Assembly (NCBI GenBank): GCA_003550305.1
Contig: QKYT01000109.1
Location: 93,947 to 157,946, forward strand
Length of the DNA: 64,000 bases
Source: Glomus cerebriforme
Lineage: Eukaryota; Glomeromycota; Glomeromycetes; Glomerales; Glomeraceae
Direction: 5' to 3'
A program made the position numbers and the translations under genes. Each line of letters starts with the position of its first letter. Positions within the stretch are counted from its first letter, which is position 1. Shown here in pieces: positions 26,061 to 38,449 of this stretch. The notes beneath the pieces were generated by a model that had not been told where the DNA came from, did not search any database, and saw nothing but the letters and a program-made list of their open reading frames with translations.

Positions 26061-26457
26061 TAAGAAAAAATACTTGTCTGGAAATTATTTATTAAACAAT
26101 TGTTTACATGTTTCATAATTCTGAGAATTAGTCATTATGTAATCAATTTTATTTATTTAAATACTATTCTTTTTTTTTTTTAATATTTTATTTAAATATT
26201 AATTTATTCATTCTTGTATAATCTATATTAATTCAAGAAAATAATATAGTATTGGGATTTAAATTAATCAACCAAATTTTTATTTTCGAAATGTAAATTT
26301 AATTTTTTCTGTGAATGCAATGAATGCTGAGATGTTAATTGTTTTAAATCCAAAAGATCACAATCAGCAATCTCAATCTCATCAAATTTTAAACCTTTTA
26401 AATAATTAATGAGATCTTTGCTTAATTTTTGTGTAGATTCTAATTTGTGAGAAGGCG

Positions 26458-26750
26458 GGGTGTTTAGAATTTTAAATTAAGAGATCTAGCAAAATTATAA
26501 CGAAACAAATGAGGCTTAGCAAGCTCACCTTTCTATTATTTTTTCTGTTTTTGTTAATTCGTAAAAAAAAAAAAAAAATAGAAAAGAATGCTAAAATAAA
26601 CGTTCACGTTTAACTCTGCCCAAATTACATTCATATGAAAAAGTTATAACAGTTAGCAATATACATGTGGCCGAAATTATCCGAAATTATGGCCGAAATC
26701 GAAAATCTGAAATATAATTTCGAAATTAATGCCGAATTCGAAACACCCCG
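26458..26750. repeat. Element bounded by 16-bp inverted repeats (cggggtgttt...)
   Basis: The left end, near 26457-26473, reads cggggtgtttagaatt. The right end, near 26735-26750, is its reverse complement with one mismatch (aattcgaaacaccccg). The span is about 290 bp. I could not find a target-site duplication at either boundary, so a MITE is possible but not shown. Confidence 0.4.
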
Positions 26751-26835
26751 TCGAAATTCTCGAAATTATAGACCGAAATAGATTATATATGTGGCCGAAA
26801 ATTTTCGAAATTATGGCCGAAATCAAAAATTCGAA
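26661..26835. repeat. Direct repeat rich in ccgaaattat
   Basis: A block starting with 'atgtggccgaaa' near 26665 and continuing through 'ttatggccgaaatc' recurs near 26789 with the same order of words, about 124 bp apart. Several extra copies of 'cgaaatta' lie between. It directly adjoins the long inverted repeat and appears to be part of the same repeat family. Confidence 0.6.
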
Positions 26836-27038
26836 AGTCAGCTGAAATTATATATATGCCGAAACTAGTAATTCTGGCCAAATTTGTAGTGCCGGCCAGA
26901 ATTATAATATATATTGTCACGTGACTCGGGATAATGAACGTGCGTTACACTAAATTCATAATTCTGGCCGGAACTACAAATTTGGCCAGAATTACAAGTT
27001 TCGGCATATATATAATTTCGGACTGATTTTTGAATTTC
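26819..27038. repeat. Long inverted repeat (62-bp arms, 52-bp spacer), MITE-like
   Basis: Left arm 26844-26905 and right arm 26958-27019 are reverse complements at 60 of 62 positions. A weaker, gapped match extends outward to about 26819 and 27038. The arms contain 'attctggccaaatttgtagt' and 'gccgaaact'. The 52-bp spacer holds the perfect palindrome gtcacgtgac. It would form a very stable hairpin in RNA or single-stranded DNA. Shape and size suit a foldback or MITE. The 12-mer ggccagaattat of the left arm also occurs at 36313-36324. Confidence 0.8.
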
Positions 27039-29048
27039 AACTAGGATTTCATTTAAAATCTTACATAACACAAAATCAAGCATTTTTATTGATCAAAATT
27101 AATACCATATATATTTAAATATTATTGATTGGTTGAAAAATCTTACCTAAGGGGAGGGGATAGGACTTCTTATGAAACTAATATTAAATATTATATATCA
27201 TAATCCTAATTAGCAAGAAAGATTAAATATTATTTATTTCTGACATGATAAGAAGTTTAAAAATGTTTAAATGAGTTCTAGGTTCTGGAATGTTGCTGAC
27301 AAGTTTTGTGAAAATTATCCCTTTATTTATAAGTCATTACAAACTATAACAAATTATATAGCTAATTTTATTATCTAATAAATATTTTTCTATCTAAATA
27401 AATATAAATAGAAGTTCACTATATGCTAAAGCAATTCTATTATTCATAAATATTAAAATTTTTTCTTTAGGCTTATAAATTTCTTTTAAAATAAGGTTTA
27501 GCTATTTATATCTTAAGAGAAGTTTATAAAGCATTTTATTATTATTATTTTTTTTTTATTTTACTAGTAAAGTTTAAGTTTTAATTAGATAACTCTCCTT
27601 ATTAATCTCTATACCCATTTTTTCCAAGAAGTTTGGAAAAGAAAAATTATACTTTTTGCCATTTTGCATTAAGAAAGTGATCTTTTAATCTTAGGAAAAG
27701 TATTTTTACACTACTGGAATTAACTAAAAAACTTTAGAAAGTATGGATAATAATTTCTAATTTACTAAGTTTCTTTGCAAATCAGGTCTCCGATAATTTT
27801 TAGTCACTTATATCTTATTTTAAGTTTATATTCAAAGGGCTATTTGGTATTCTAAGGTATTTTCTATAAGCACAAGATGAAAGAGTAGGATTTGTAGCTG
27901 TTTTGGTGAACTCAAAAGTGGGCCTAACATGAAGTTTATTTGAAAGTAAAGGTATTTTTTGCAAAGTTAACACATGGACTTAGCACAGCAGGGGTTTTTT
28001 ATTATATAAAATTATTCAAGCAATAACTTTACAGATAATTAGTAATAAAATACATATTAAGAAGGTTAAAACTATCTAATTCAGAATTAATCAAAAACTA
28101 AACAGCCTTGCCCAATATAATATCAAATTATCTCTACTACAATCTCAGTTGTATTTTTATCTAACTTTCTGAAATGGACCTTAAACTTGAGACCATCTAA
28201 TATAAGAGGTAGTACATACTATTTTTATTACCCAACCCATGTGAATAAGGAAAAATTAAAAATTTTTTATACTGATAAATTGTTATTACATTTCATAAAA
28301 CATAGTCTAGTAATGTCTTATGTCAAACAGGATTCTCTCAGTTAGCATATCAAATTTTTTCTTTCATATCCTTCAGAAAAAATGCCTAGGTTTCCAATTG
28401 TAATATATATCAACCCAACGGTAATTAATAAATTCACTCAAGTTCACTCCCCTCTCTACTGCTAAAGCCTATAGTGTAGATACTGTTTTATTGTTTTTAT
28501 ATTATTAAAAGATTTATTTTACTCATATTTTTAGAACAATGCTATAATAAAGATAAAACCATTAATACTTAATGTATATTTTAGAAAGATATTTCCTATT
28601 TTTAATAAAACAATTCATTTAATATTTTTAATAGAATAACTGGTCTTATTTGATCAATATAAATATCCATATTTTATTATTTTTTATATTAACATTTCCG
28701 TATGTTTTTTGTATACTGCTATTGCATTGGAGGATTAGTATTAGCTTCCAGTTTGACATACTAATATTTTTAATTAGATAGATAATCAATATTCAATACT
28801 CACAATTTATATGGATTTGTTTAGGAGTATTACATGCATTGTTTAACTCAAAGTCTGGTTTTTTTATTATACACTATTAGCTATAAAAATAATTCAGAAG
28901 AATTAATGATTTAAAAACAATTATTATTAGATTTTTAAACAAATATATTGATTCAAAAGAATATTTTATAATATTTTATATTTGGTTAAATTTATTTTAA
29001 AGTATATTATACAAAGTATAAGGACTATTAATAAATAAATAGAAATTG

Positions 29049-30602
29049 TTAAGAGCCTAATTTTTCTAATGATTTAACACCTTCTTCTTCCCATTCCTGC
29101 TTTGTAATCCACCATGATTGTTTATCCTTCATAATATTAGCTAAAACAGCACCACCAAGGAAAACCATATGTTTACGTCTGGGTGGGTCTTCAATTCGAA
29201 TTTTTAATTTCTGATTATTTCATTAAAAATAATTAAATTTATATATAACTTTAATTTAAACAAGTAAATCACATTATATATCACTTACTTTTAATATTGA
29301 AGTATCTCCTTTTGCTACCCTTTCCAAATATAGTTGTTTAAGTTCTTTTTCCAGACGACTTGGTAAACCTGGATACATAGATGAACCTCCAGATAAAACA
29401 ATATGTCTATATAATTCCGAACGAACATCTATAGCAGCATCTTGAATAGATTCAAAAAGCATTTCTGCAACGCCTGGTTTTTCTAAATCAATCAAATGAG
29501 GCTGGAACATACATTCAGGTGCCTCAAATCGTTCAGAACCAACTTTAATAACCCGACCATCAGGTAATGTATAATTTTCTACAAGGACTGTAGTTTCATT
29601 TGCCAATTTTTGGTCTAAAGGAATATCATAACTATTTTTGACATTCATAATTAACCATAAATATTAACAAAATTTAAATTATAATATGGCTTAATAGATT
29701 TACTTTACCTTACATAACAAAGTTTCTCCTTAATTTGTCTCACAGTCTCAAAATCTGCTGTTCTATTGAATGCATATCCTCTTAATAAAAGTAACTTTAT
29801 AAGATAACGCGTTACATCACGCCCAGCAACATCTAATCGACGTGTTTGATGTGTCTGGGCGTACCCATCATAAATTGGAACAATGTGTGTCACGCCATCA
29901 CCAGAATCCACCACAACTCCAGTAAGAAGACCTTTTTTTTAAAAAAAAAAAAATCGTGAAATTCAAAATTATTCAAAATTTTTTAACAATCTGATAAATG
30001 GTTTACCTTGAGCATATAGAGTAAGTACAGCCTGAATAGAAACATAAACTCCCTGAAAACCATATTCCTCAAACATAATTCTCACCATTTCTCTTCTATT
30101 TTTTAATGGATTCATTGGTGGTTCTGTCAACAAAACCTTACAATCTTTTGGATCTACTTTTAATTTTTCATTAAAAGTATAATCCCACAAATGTCTCATA
30201 TCCTCCCATATCTTTATGATCCCATTTTCCATTGGATATGACATTTGTAGAATTGATCGAAGTTTAGCAGCTTCATCACCAACCATGATATCTTTCACTT
30301 CTACATTGCCGACTTTTTCTTCTGCACGAAGAATTGGTCTTCCAACGACAGAAGGAAATACATGATCAGGAAAATTGGAACCAGCATAACCAACCTTGAC
30401 AAACTATAATAATAAAAAGAAATTTTAGGAGGATTTCAAAATAATTAAAGTATTCACACTAAATATCCTATTTGTTTGAACTGCTAGGAATATGAAATTC
30501 AATACATTTTACATTTGTATATCTATTTCATATGGCCGTAAAATATAACAAATTACCCACCCCCGTTCCATTATCGACAACCAGCGTTTTTGAAGCGTCC
30601 AT
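29049..30602 (-). CDS. ARP2: Actin-related protein 2 (Arp2/3 complex)
   Basis: Five exons, high to low: 30602-30561, 30403-30007, 29931-29709, 29631-29289, 29210-29049. They give 388 residues against 394 in human. The actin fold is continuous: LVVDNGTG (phosphate loop 1), [56 protein letters not shown] (phosphate loop 2), [48 protein letters not shown]. These are Arp2-specific rather than actin or Arp3 signatures. Arp2 and Arp3 form the first two subunits of the daughter filament in branched actin nucleation. The divergent neighbour starts 229 bp away. Confidence 0.95.
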
Positions 30603-30831
30603 GCCCTCGGTTTAAAGTATCTGGCACCCAGTTAATAATCTGATTCACAGAAAAGAGTCACTGATATAAAAATGTATCATACACTAATGCTACACAGAGT
30701 CACAGAGTGCCGTCGGTTGTATTATAACTGATTGGTCACTATGTGGCTGCCCAATCAAATGAGGCAACGCCAATGTTTACATTAATGCATTTTATCAGTT
30801 TTTTTTTTAAACTGTTGAAAGTACTCGAAAC
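30603..30831. promoter_or_regulatory. Compact divergent promoter, ARP2 / TMEM115-like
   Basis: A 229-bp spacer between opposite start codons. It is less AT-rich than average and contains 'attggtcac...ccaatcaaat' (about 30733-30760), two inverted CCAAT-type boxes. These could bind the HAP/NF-Y complex and serve both genes. Confidence 0.5.
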
Positions 30832-32358
30832 ATGCCGAATTTGAGGGTAAATATATAAATTTTAATAACCCTATTAATTTCGTTCGATTATTAACGAAAT
30901 GCCTTCCTTTCAAACTGGTTCTACTTTAGACAGCGTTTACGAATATTCCACCAACAGTTAAAGTAGTAGCATTTATAATAATAATTCTATCAGGGCTTGG
31001 AACAGTACAACGAGTTAAACGTTGGCAAGATAATGGAGAAAAAAATGAAGAAAATACGCCTACTTTTTCTTCAAATATTTTACCTGACATAGCGTTGGTA
31101 CCGGGATTTGCACTCCAGAAATTTTGGACGTTTTTAACAGCAGGGTTTTTAGAAACTAATTTATTGGGAGTAAGTAATATACGAAACTTTATATTATGTT
31201 ATTATTATTATTTAATAATTTTATTTTTCTTTTTTTTTAAAAAAAATTAAAATTAGTTCTTAGGAAGTATTCTTGTAATACTTGTCAATGGAAAATATTT
31301 AGAAAGAGCATGGGGATCAAGAGATTTTTTAAAATTTATAGGAATCGTTATAATTGGAGCCAATATATGTACTTTTTTGACATATTTATGTGAATATACG
31401 ATTACAAGGGATAAATTTTACCTGTAAGTCCATATTACTAATCCTACTTTTTTGAGAGTTATTTTACGCGTTAATAATTCCTTTTGTGTTAATTTAGATA
31501 TAATACACAAGCAAATGGAATGATTGGATTAATTGGTGGACTTTTAGTAGGGTTAAAACAATTAATACCAGAACATTTGATTAGTCTATCATTATGTAGA
31601 GTAAAACATATACCAAGTTTGTTTATATTATTAAGTTTCGCGTGTTTTATATTATTTGAAGTACAATCACAATTTCTTTTAGTATTTTATGGTAGTTTTA
31701 TTTCTTGGATTTATTTAAGATTTTATAAATATCAAGATGGTTTACGTGGAGATCGTAGTGAAACTTTTTCCTTTGCCAGTTTCTTCCCCGAATTTATTCA
31801 GTTGAGTATTGTACTTGTATCTTTTTTTTTTTTTTAAAAAAAAAATGATTACTAATTTAAATTTGCTTATAAAAAAAATTAGACCTGCTGTCAAATTGAT
31901 TTCTACTATAGTATTTAATATTTTAGTAATATTAAAATGCTGTAGACCAATACAGAAAATGAAATTTGCTATAGATTTAGAAAGTCTTCCGACAAATCAT
32001 GTACCTGCTATGCCAGGTAGTGCAAGAGCTGAATCGGAAAGAAGAAGGTAAATTAACTACGCGAATCGTTTATAATTTTATCATTCCTAATAGGTTTTTT
32101 TTTTTACTTCGCTATTTACACGCGTAAATCGTTTAATTTAATAGAGCGGTAGCATTAAAAGCATTGGATGCAAGATTACATAATAAGCCAAATTATTATC
32201 CAACTTCACCACCACCATTTACAACGTCACCATCATCTTATACTACTATTTCACCACCAAATTCTTCCTCTCTTATTAATAACCTTAATAATGAAACAAA
32301 CACAGATAATAAAACTACAAATAATGTTTTATTTGATGCAAAAGACCATTTGAAATGA
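30832..32358 (+). CDS. TMEM115-like rhomboid pseudoprotease of the Golgi
   Basis: Six exons (30832-30846, 30930-31169, 31257-31423, 31498-31800, 31883-32047, 32145-32358) give 367 residues. After a short N-terminus, a first membrane segment (VVAFIIIILSGLGTV) leads to PGFALQKFWTFLTAGFLETN, the mark of the TMEM115/DUF1751 branch of the rhomboid superfamily. Further segments include GSILVILVNGKYLERAWGS, IGIVIIGANICTFLTYL, NGMIGLIGGLLVGLKQ, and LFILLSFACFILFE. The usual rhomboid GxSG serine motif is absent (NGMIG instead), so it is a pseudoprotease. The cytosolic C-terminus is Pro/Ser/Asn-rich. TMEM115 acts in Golgi-to-ER retrograde traffic. The extremely short first exon (15 nt) encodes MPNLR. 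Confidence 0.85.
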
Positions 32359-32795
32359 GAAATATAAAAAGATGAAAGAAATTTTAAAATTTTATATAGA
32401 TTGCAAACAAAAACATTAATAATAATAAGTATTAAATTTTATAATATATATCATACCACCTTTTATTTATCTACCCACATTTATCTACTTACTTCTATAC
32501 CAAATAACGTATATATAGTGTTTTGATTGGGAAAAATATCGGTCAACCAAAAAACTGTAAGAAAGTTGTCATAACGATAGTGTAATAATTTAATAATATT
32601 TTGTAAAATTTATAAAAAAAGAAAAAAAGCAAAAATAACAATCATTTATATCTAATCTTCATTATCAATAATTATATTAAAAATATTTTATTATGTAATT
32701 TATAATATATTAAATCTATAAAATTCTTTCATTTTTTTTTTTTTTATAATAATTAAATATTAATATTAAAAGTAAAAAGTTCACCAACATTCCTT
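32359..32795. other. Convergent 3' region, no gene seen
   Basis: Very AT-rich spacer between the TMEM115-like and FYVE-armadillo genes, which converge. No features other than A/T tracts. Confidence 0.5.
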
Positions 32796-35700
32796 TTAGT
32801 TATTAAATGGAAATTGATTTAATAATGCAGGTAAAGTTCCACTATTTTGTCTAAGAGGTGGCAATTGTGGTGCTATAGAATTATTATTATTATTCAAAGT
32901 TTCCTCGTTATTATAATTATGTTCTAAACTAATATTATTAAAATTATTATTTAATTCTTCAATGTTTTCATAATTATTATTATTAATGTTCGAATTGAGA
33001 TAAGCAGTATCATCAAAATAAATAAGATTTTCAATAGGAATCAAACTAATTACATTTGAATTACTATCCACTTTTTTTATCATTGTAGTTGCATCATCAG
33101 TTTTCATTATTGTATTATCCTCAACTTTTACTTTTGTATCTTTGCTTGTTAAATTATTTTTTTCATTTAAAGATAAATCGCTTGTATTTTGAGGTTGACC
33201 ATAAAAGTGAGAAATATCATCATCATAATCTTGTTGAAAATAATTTTGTTGATCATTATTTAAAACAAAAGGAGAAGAAATTGGTATAGAAGGTAATGGT
33301 GGTGATAATTTATTTAATACATGCGATGCACGTTTACGTATATCTTCATCTTTAATCGTATCCAGTATACGTTTAATTAATGGTAAGCATGGTAATAATT
33401 TTGAATGTGACATAGAAAGAACTATAAAATTTTTATTAAAACAAAAAGATTAATAGGATTAAATATAGAGTTATTCAACAACTTTTTTTATTAAATAATA
33501 TATATTACCTTCAGTTGATAAATTATCTAAAGCTCTAACAATATGTCTTTGAATTTCTACATCAGCAACAGGTGAATCTCCAATGGCAATAAGTGTAGGT
33601 ACAATACTACCAAAGGATTCTTCTAATTGTTGATTATTATTATTTTGTTCTACCTTTTCTACCTCCTCTTCTTCATTTGGCATCACAGCCATTGGATAAA
33701 ATAACATACGTGTTTTATTCTCCTCTTTTGATATCAAAAAGACAAAAAATATTAGTATAAATTCATACAAAGCAAAAAGTCATACAAAATAATAGGTTTT
33801 TTTTTACCATATAGCGCAAAATTTGCTAATAATCGTGCTACATGTCTATTTATAAAAAAAAATTAGCAAAATTACTATTTATAAATTACATTATTCACAT
33901 ATCTCTTTTCATAATATACCTCTGAATTTCTTTATCCGAAATAAAATAACTAACCACTTGACATAAATTTGATAATAAAGATGGTTGACTAATTAACAGT
34001 TGTTGTGATTCAGCTAAATAAAATATAAAAAATTCATATTAAATTACAAAAAAAAATCATCTGTTTTCTTATTATATGTTTTTAATTACCATTTGTTGCC
34101 AGATTAGCCTGAAAAAAATAATAGAAATTGATACATTAATAATTTATTAAAAAAAATTACAAAAATTCATTTTAAACTTACCATAGCACAACATGCATGA
34201 GATATTGTAACTTGATTAGCTTTTGCTAAATTTTCATCAACGAGTTCAATAACAGAAGTTAATAACTCAACTCTACCGTTTTTAATTAAAGCAGATTTAT
34301 ATTTATCTAAGAAAACAAAATAAAATAAAATTATAATTAAGTATTTTGTAATAAATTTTCCTACAACCAAATTTAATTTTACCATTTCTTAATGATAAAT
34401 ATGCAATTGATTTTGCAGCATATTTGCGAACTTCATATGTATTAGAATGTAATAATTCCATCAATCTATCTAATCCAATACTAGGATTTTCAAATATTAA
34501 CAGTTGATGTGATGCTAAAGGATTTTATTAAAAAAAAAAAAAAAAAATCAATATAACTTATTCAAAATCGAAATAATTGATTTTTTTAAAAAAAAAAATT
34601 ACTTACGATTAGTTGCTAGACATGAAATAGTTTTTGCAGCTAAACCTCTTGCTATTTCAACACGTAGTTGCATTTCTTCATAAGTTAAAAGTATATCTTC
34701 ATCTGATGCTTCATCATCTGCTAAGGATCCTAATTGAAAACTTGCTAATTTCATTATTGCTTCCAATGATCCAACATCTGTTAACATTCTTTGACACAAA
34801 GATCCTTAAAAAAAACCAAAAAGAAAAAAAAATTGTAAATCCTAATTTAATAAATATTTAACATTTAAATATCATATCCTACCTGAAATCGATAATGAAT
34901 AAAGAATATTTCCGATATTTAATATAATAGTAGAAGCAGAGTCTAAAAATTTTGCTGTATTTGAAGAATCAGTATCTGAACTAATCTTTTTATAATAAAA
35001 TAAGATTAAATTATATAAATAAGGAAGTCCTCCTTTCATAATAATGTAAGGTTTAAATGATTCTAAAATTAAAGAAGATTTTTATTAATAAAGAAAAATA
35101 AAAGTTAAAAAAGAACAAGTCAAAGAAATTGATTTTTAATTACCATATCCTGAAAGATTAGTTAATGCTGTTGTTCCTAATTGATGTAAATCATTCGTGT
35201 GTAAAGTTCTACACAAGTAAACTAATGCATCTAATCCACCGTAAGTAATGAAATTAGACAACTCGTGTTCTAAAAAAAAGAAATCACTTAGAATGAAGTT
35301 TCTCAAAACGATATTACTTATTTAGAATTGAATAAATTATTCACCATTTCCACGTTCCACGATATCAAGTAATCCTCTAGCACCATGTATCTAAATGTTA
35401 TAAAAATTAAAATTTTCAGAGTTTCACAATAATAATTATTTTTATTTATTAAAAATTAAATATAAAATTAATATACTCGAGTGGATTGTTCATCAGAAAT
35501 TATATATCCAACAAGATAAGCAATTTCAAAACATTCGTTACAAATTCTTTCTGGTTTTATATAACCAAATTGAGGTAAAGAAATTTTTCTTGATGTACAA
35601 TCTTGACAAAAAATATTCCCACTTTAAAAAAAAAAAGAAAATTTTTAATACATTTTTATATTATAATAATATATAAATCAAAATCGAAAGAAATTTGTTT

Positions 35701-36054
35701 ATTACCATTGACGACAATGATGCTAAATCAAAAAAAAAAAAAAAAAATTTTTTTTATTAGATCGAAAATAAATATCTCAAATAAAAAAAAAAAAATAATC
35801 TTCCGCGCATCCCACTAAGTAGACTCACTCAATAAACTAGATAAATTTTATTTCTCCCTTTTCCCTTCCATCTCTAAAATTTATTTACCAACCTTTCTTC
35901 TAAGAGTAGTAAACCCAATTTCACAACTTTTACAATTTTTAACAGTCTCATCATCAACCCAAACGGGTCTAACCAACAAAAATCCGTCTAATAATTCGTT
36001 TTGAGATAATGAATCATTTCTTAAATGAGAACTTGAGAATTGATTATTATCCAT
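32796..36054 (-). CDS. FYVE zinc-finger / armadillo-repeat protein
   Basis: Fourteen exons, high to low: 36054-35893, 35722-35706, 35621-35477, 35390-35345, 35269-35144, 35062-34883, 34804-34607, 34514-34383, 34306-34182, 34108-34090, 34013-33920, 33845-33808, 33724-33509, 33421-32796. They give 707 residues. A FYVE domain lies at about 35-100: WVDD, eight Cys pairs beginning CKSC, RRKHHCR and the RIC-type motif ERICNEC. These are the three signatures that bind phosphatidylinositol 3-phosphate on endosomes. Armadillo/HEAT-type helices follow (GARGLLDIV, QLGTTALTNLSGY, VRKYAAKSIAYLSLRN, QRHIVRALDNLS). The C-terminal ~190 residues are Asn-rich and disordered. Exons of 17 nt (encoding HHCRQ) and 19 nt are needed for frame. 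The role is probably endosomal or vacuolar scaffold; no named orthologue recognised. Confidence 0.8.
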
Positions 36055-38449
36055 TTATTTTATGTATTTATACTATAATTATTTAGCCCCCTAAAAAAAG
36101 ATATGGTAAATAGGAAAGCTCAAAAAAATAAGCGATATATATATATATATTAAATAAAGAGAAAGAGAATGAAAGAGAAAGGTTTGAAGCAAGAAACTGT
36201 CGAGTATTCTATCAGTTACCTATGTAGATGGAATACAAACAATGCATATCTGATATGCGGAATTTCAAAAAAAGAAACTATTCGACCAATTAATTCCAGC
36301 CAGTTGTGACATGGCCAGAATTATGATCTAACAACATTTTAAAAGTTTACTGACCCTTTTATAAGACATTCTAATATTCTTGGAAAAAAATTGGTCGTAT
36401 AATTAATAAACTAAATTTTACTTGATGTGAAAACGGAAAATTTATTGATTGGCTAAATTCGTATGAATAAAACCACGCTAAAAACAATATGGACCTTTAT
36501 AAGAGTTCAGTGAGGACGGACGGATGGACAATAACAATTATTTTATTATATATTGTAGACTTGGTTGAAACATAAAACTTTTAAAATGTGATAATAACAG
36601 TACCGTTTGTCCTTTTCATATTCAAAATTTTACCCAATCTAACATTAGTCTCTTTCAGTGCATACAACTTAGTCCCAACAGAAGATATTATTTTTTTATA
36701 TCACATGATTCTTAATTCTGTCTAGATTTATACATAATTTTAGCCAGATTTATGTAGTTAATGATTGGATGAAAGTAATTTTAGCCAGATTTACAAATAA
36801 TTCTGGTCAGAGTATAAAAGCGGCCAAAATATTTAGTTTTATAGTAAAAAACATTTACGGAAAATCTAAAAACGTAGTTTTATTGAGCCTAGTCTGTCTT
36901 ATCATTGTACGTTTATATTTTATGTTTATCATTTTTTTTGAGTATCAAATTTAGTTGTTGTGTATACTTGTATATGCATGTAATTCATTTCTTTCCTCCT
37001 TGTGTCACATGACCAATTCTTTTAATTCTTCTAATTCTAGAAAACGGGGTGATTCACAGCACCCCTTTACATAATACATTTTTAAGTGCGCAGTAAATAG
37101 TTATAATGCGCAGCTGCTCACGTGCACTATTTACTATTTAATATTTTCTCTATTTTTATAATAAAGAAAAGGTGTTTGAGGTTAGACTATAATTAAAGAA
37201 CAAAAATGCGGAAAGAAAAATGTTATTTCATACATTACCACAAGAGGAAAAAAGTAAAATGATACAATAATAAAATGGAATTTGGAAACAAAATATTCTC
37301 TACTACAAAATAAATATAAAATATAATCTTATTTATTTTTGGGAAGGGGTAAGAAAATAAAATCCATTCAAAGAACATTAAAAAATCTCATTTGGAATTC
37401 ACATGTTCAATTATTTAAAGTTTATTGTTCTTGAAAAAAAAAAATTTCAATCGGAAATGACAATCAAAAATAATTGACTATAATTATACTAGTAGATTTT
37501 ATCATCATACTGTTTTAATATGTTTATATATTAAAATTTACTAGAAATTTCGCAAGTCCAACTTATTTTGGTTTCATATGTCCAAAAATTACAACAAATA
37601 AAACTTGTAAATGAAATAATGCATTAATAATACCACTTTTGTAATAACTTAACTCCGTTACAATATTTCGCATGGAAGCCAAATGTTTACTAACCAAATT
37701 TCACAAGTGCAAAAGATGTAATCGCTATAATCTGGGGCTGCAACAAATTTATCCTTATAAGTATAGTCTATTATTAACAGGTTTTATGTGGGGAAAATTT
37801 ACGGATTACTATCTTTCATCGGCTGATTATTTTTAAGTTTTTCCAAATATGGTTCTACTAAAATTATGTAATTTCCGATCATATCCTAATCTATATTTAG
37901 TGATGACATAAGAAGTCTTAAACTTTACTTTATTCATTGACAATCATTGTTCTTGGTTTCATACTGCGCCTTATTATTTGATTGGTTAATATTAATAAAA
38001 TGTCCTTTATTTATTCTCATAAAACTAATTACACTACTTACTGATTAACTTATTTTTTCATATGGAATTGAAAAAAATATATATATAAGGAAAAAAGTTG
38101 GTACAAATTTATACTAAATGACTACTATTACTACTAATTGCTAATTTTTATCACAATTTGAAAATACTATTAGTATTAGTTTGTAATCTCCCACCCAGCC
38201 AACCACACTTATCATAGATTCATATGCAAAATAACTTCCATTTCTCTTAAAAGAAATTCTATCTTACATATTTGTTGATTTTTCGTTTCATAACGATTAT
38301 TATAGGTAAAATGAAATACTCCCCCAATTCGATTGTAAATTATTTTGTGTTAAAAAAATATTATTCTCCTCTTCTCTTTATTCTTTTTTTTTTTACATAT
38401 TTCTCATTAAAGAGAAAAAAAAAGTATATATCATATACAATTTACAAGA
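36055..38449. other. 2.4-kb gene-free region between FYVE-ARM and Cyc8
   Basis: There is no convincing gene. It contains short repeats (36313-36324, 36735-36793), a small hairpin at 37045-37064 and an E-box at 37119-37124, listed separately where useful. From 37200 to 38440 the sequence is AT-rich without recognisable features; it includes the 3' flank of the Cyc8 gene. Confidence 0.5.
36735..36793. repeat. Perfect 18-bp direct repeat
   Basis: The 18-mer taattttagccagattta occurs at 36735-36752 and 36776-36793, a 41-bp period. Nearby words (ggccagaattat at 36313, 'attctggtcag' at 36799) match the inverted repeat at 26.8-27.0 kb, so this looks like a degraded member of the same family. Confidence 0.6.

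Larger units (their letters stand above)
26061..29048. other. Three-kb gene-free repeat island
   Basis: There is no gene between SET and ARP2. The left part (26450-27040) holds inverted and direct repeats listed separately. From about 27130 to 29000 the sequence is AT-rich with stops in all frames and no recognisable protein remnants. It may be a decayed repeat, but I see no terminal structure. Confidence 0.55.

Noticed and set aside
30832..32358. Active rhomboid protease
   Set aside because: The GxSG serine motif is replaced (NGMIG) and the overall pattern is TMEM115, a known pseudoprotease branch.
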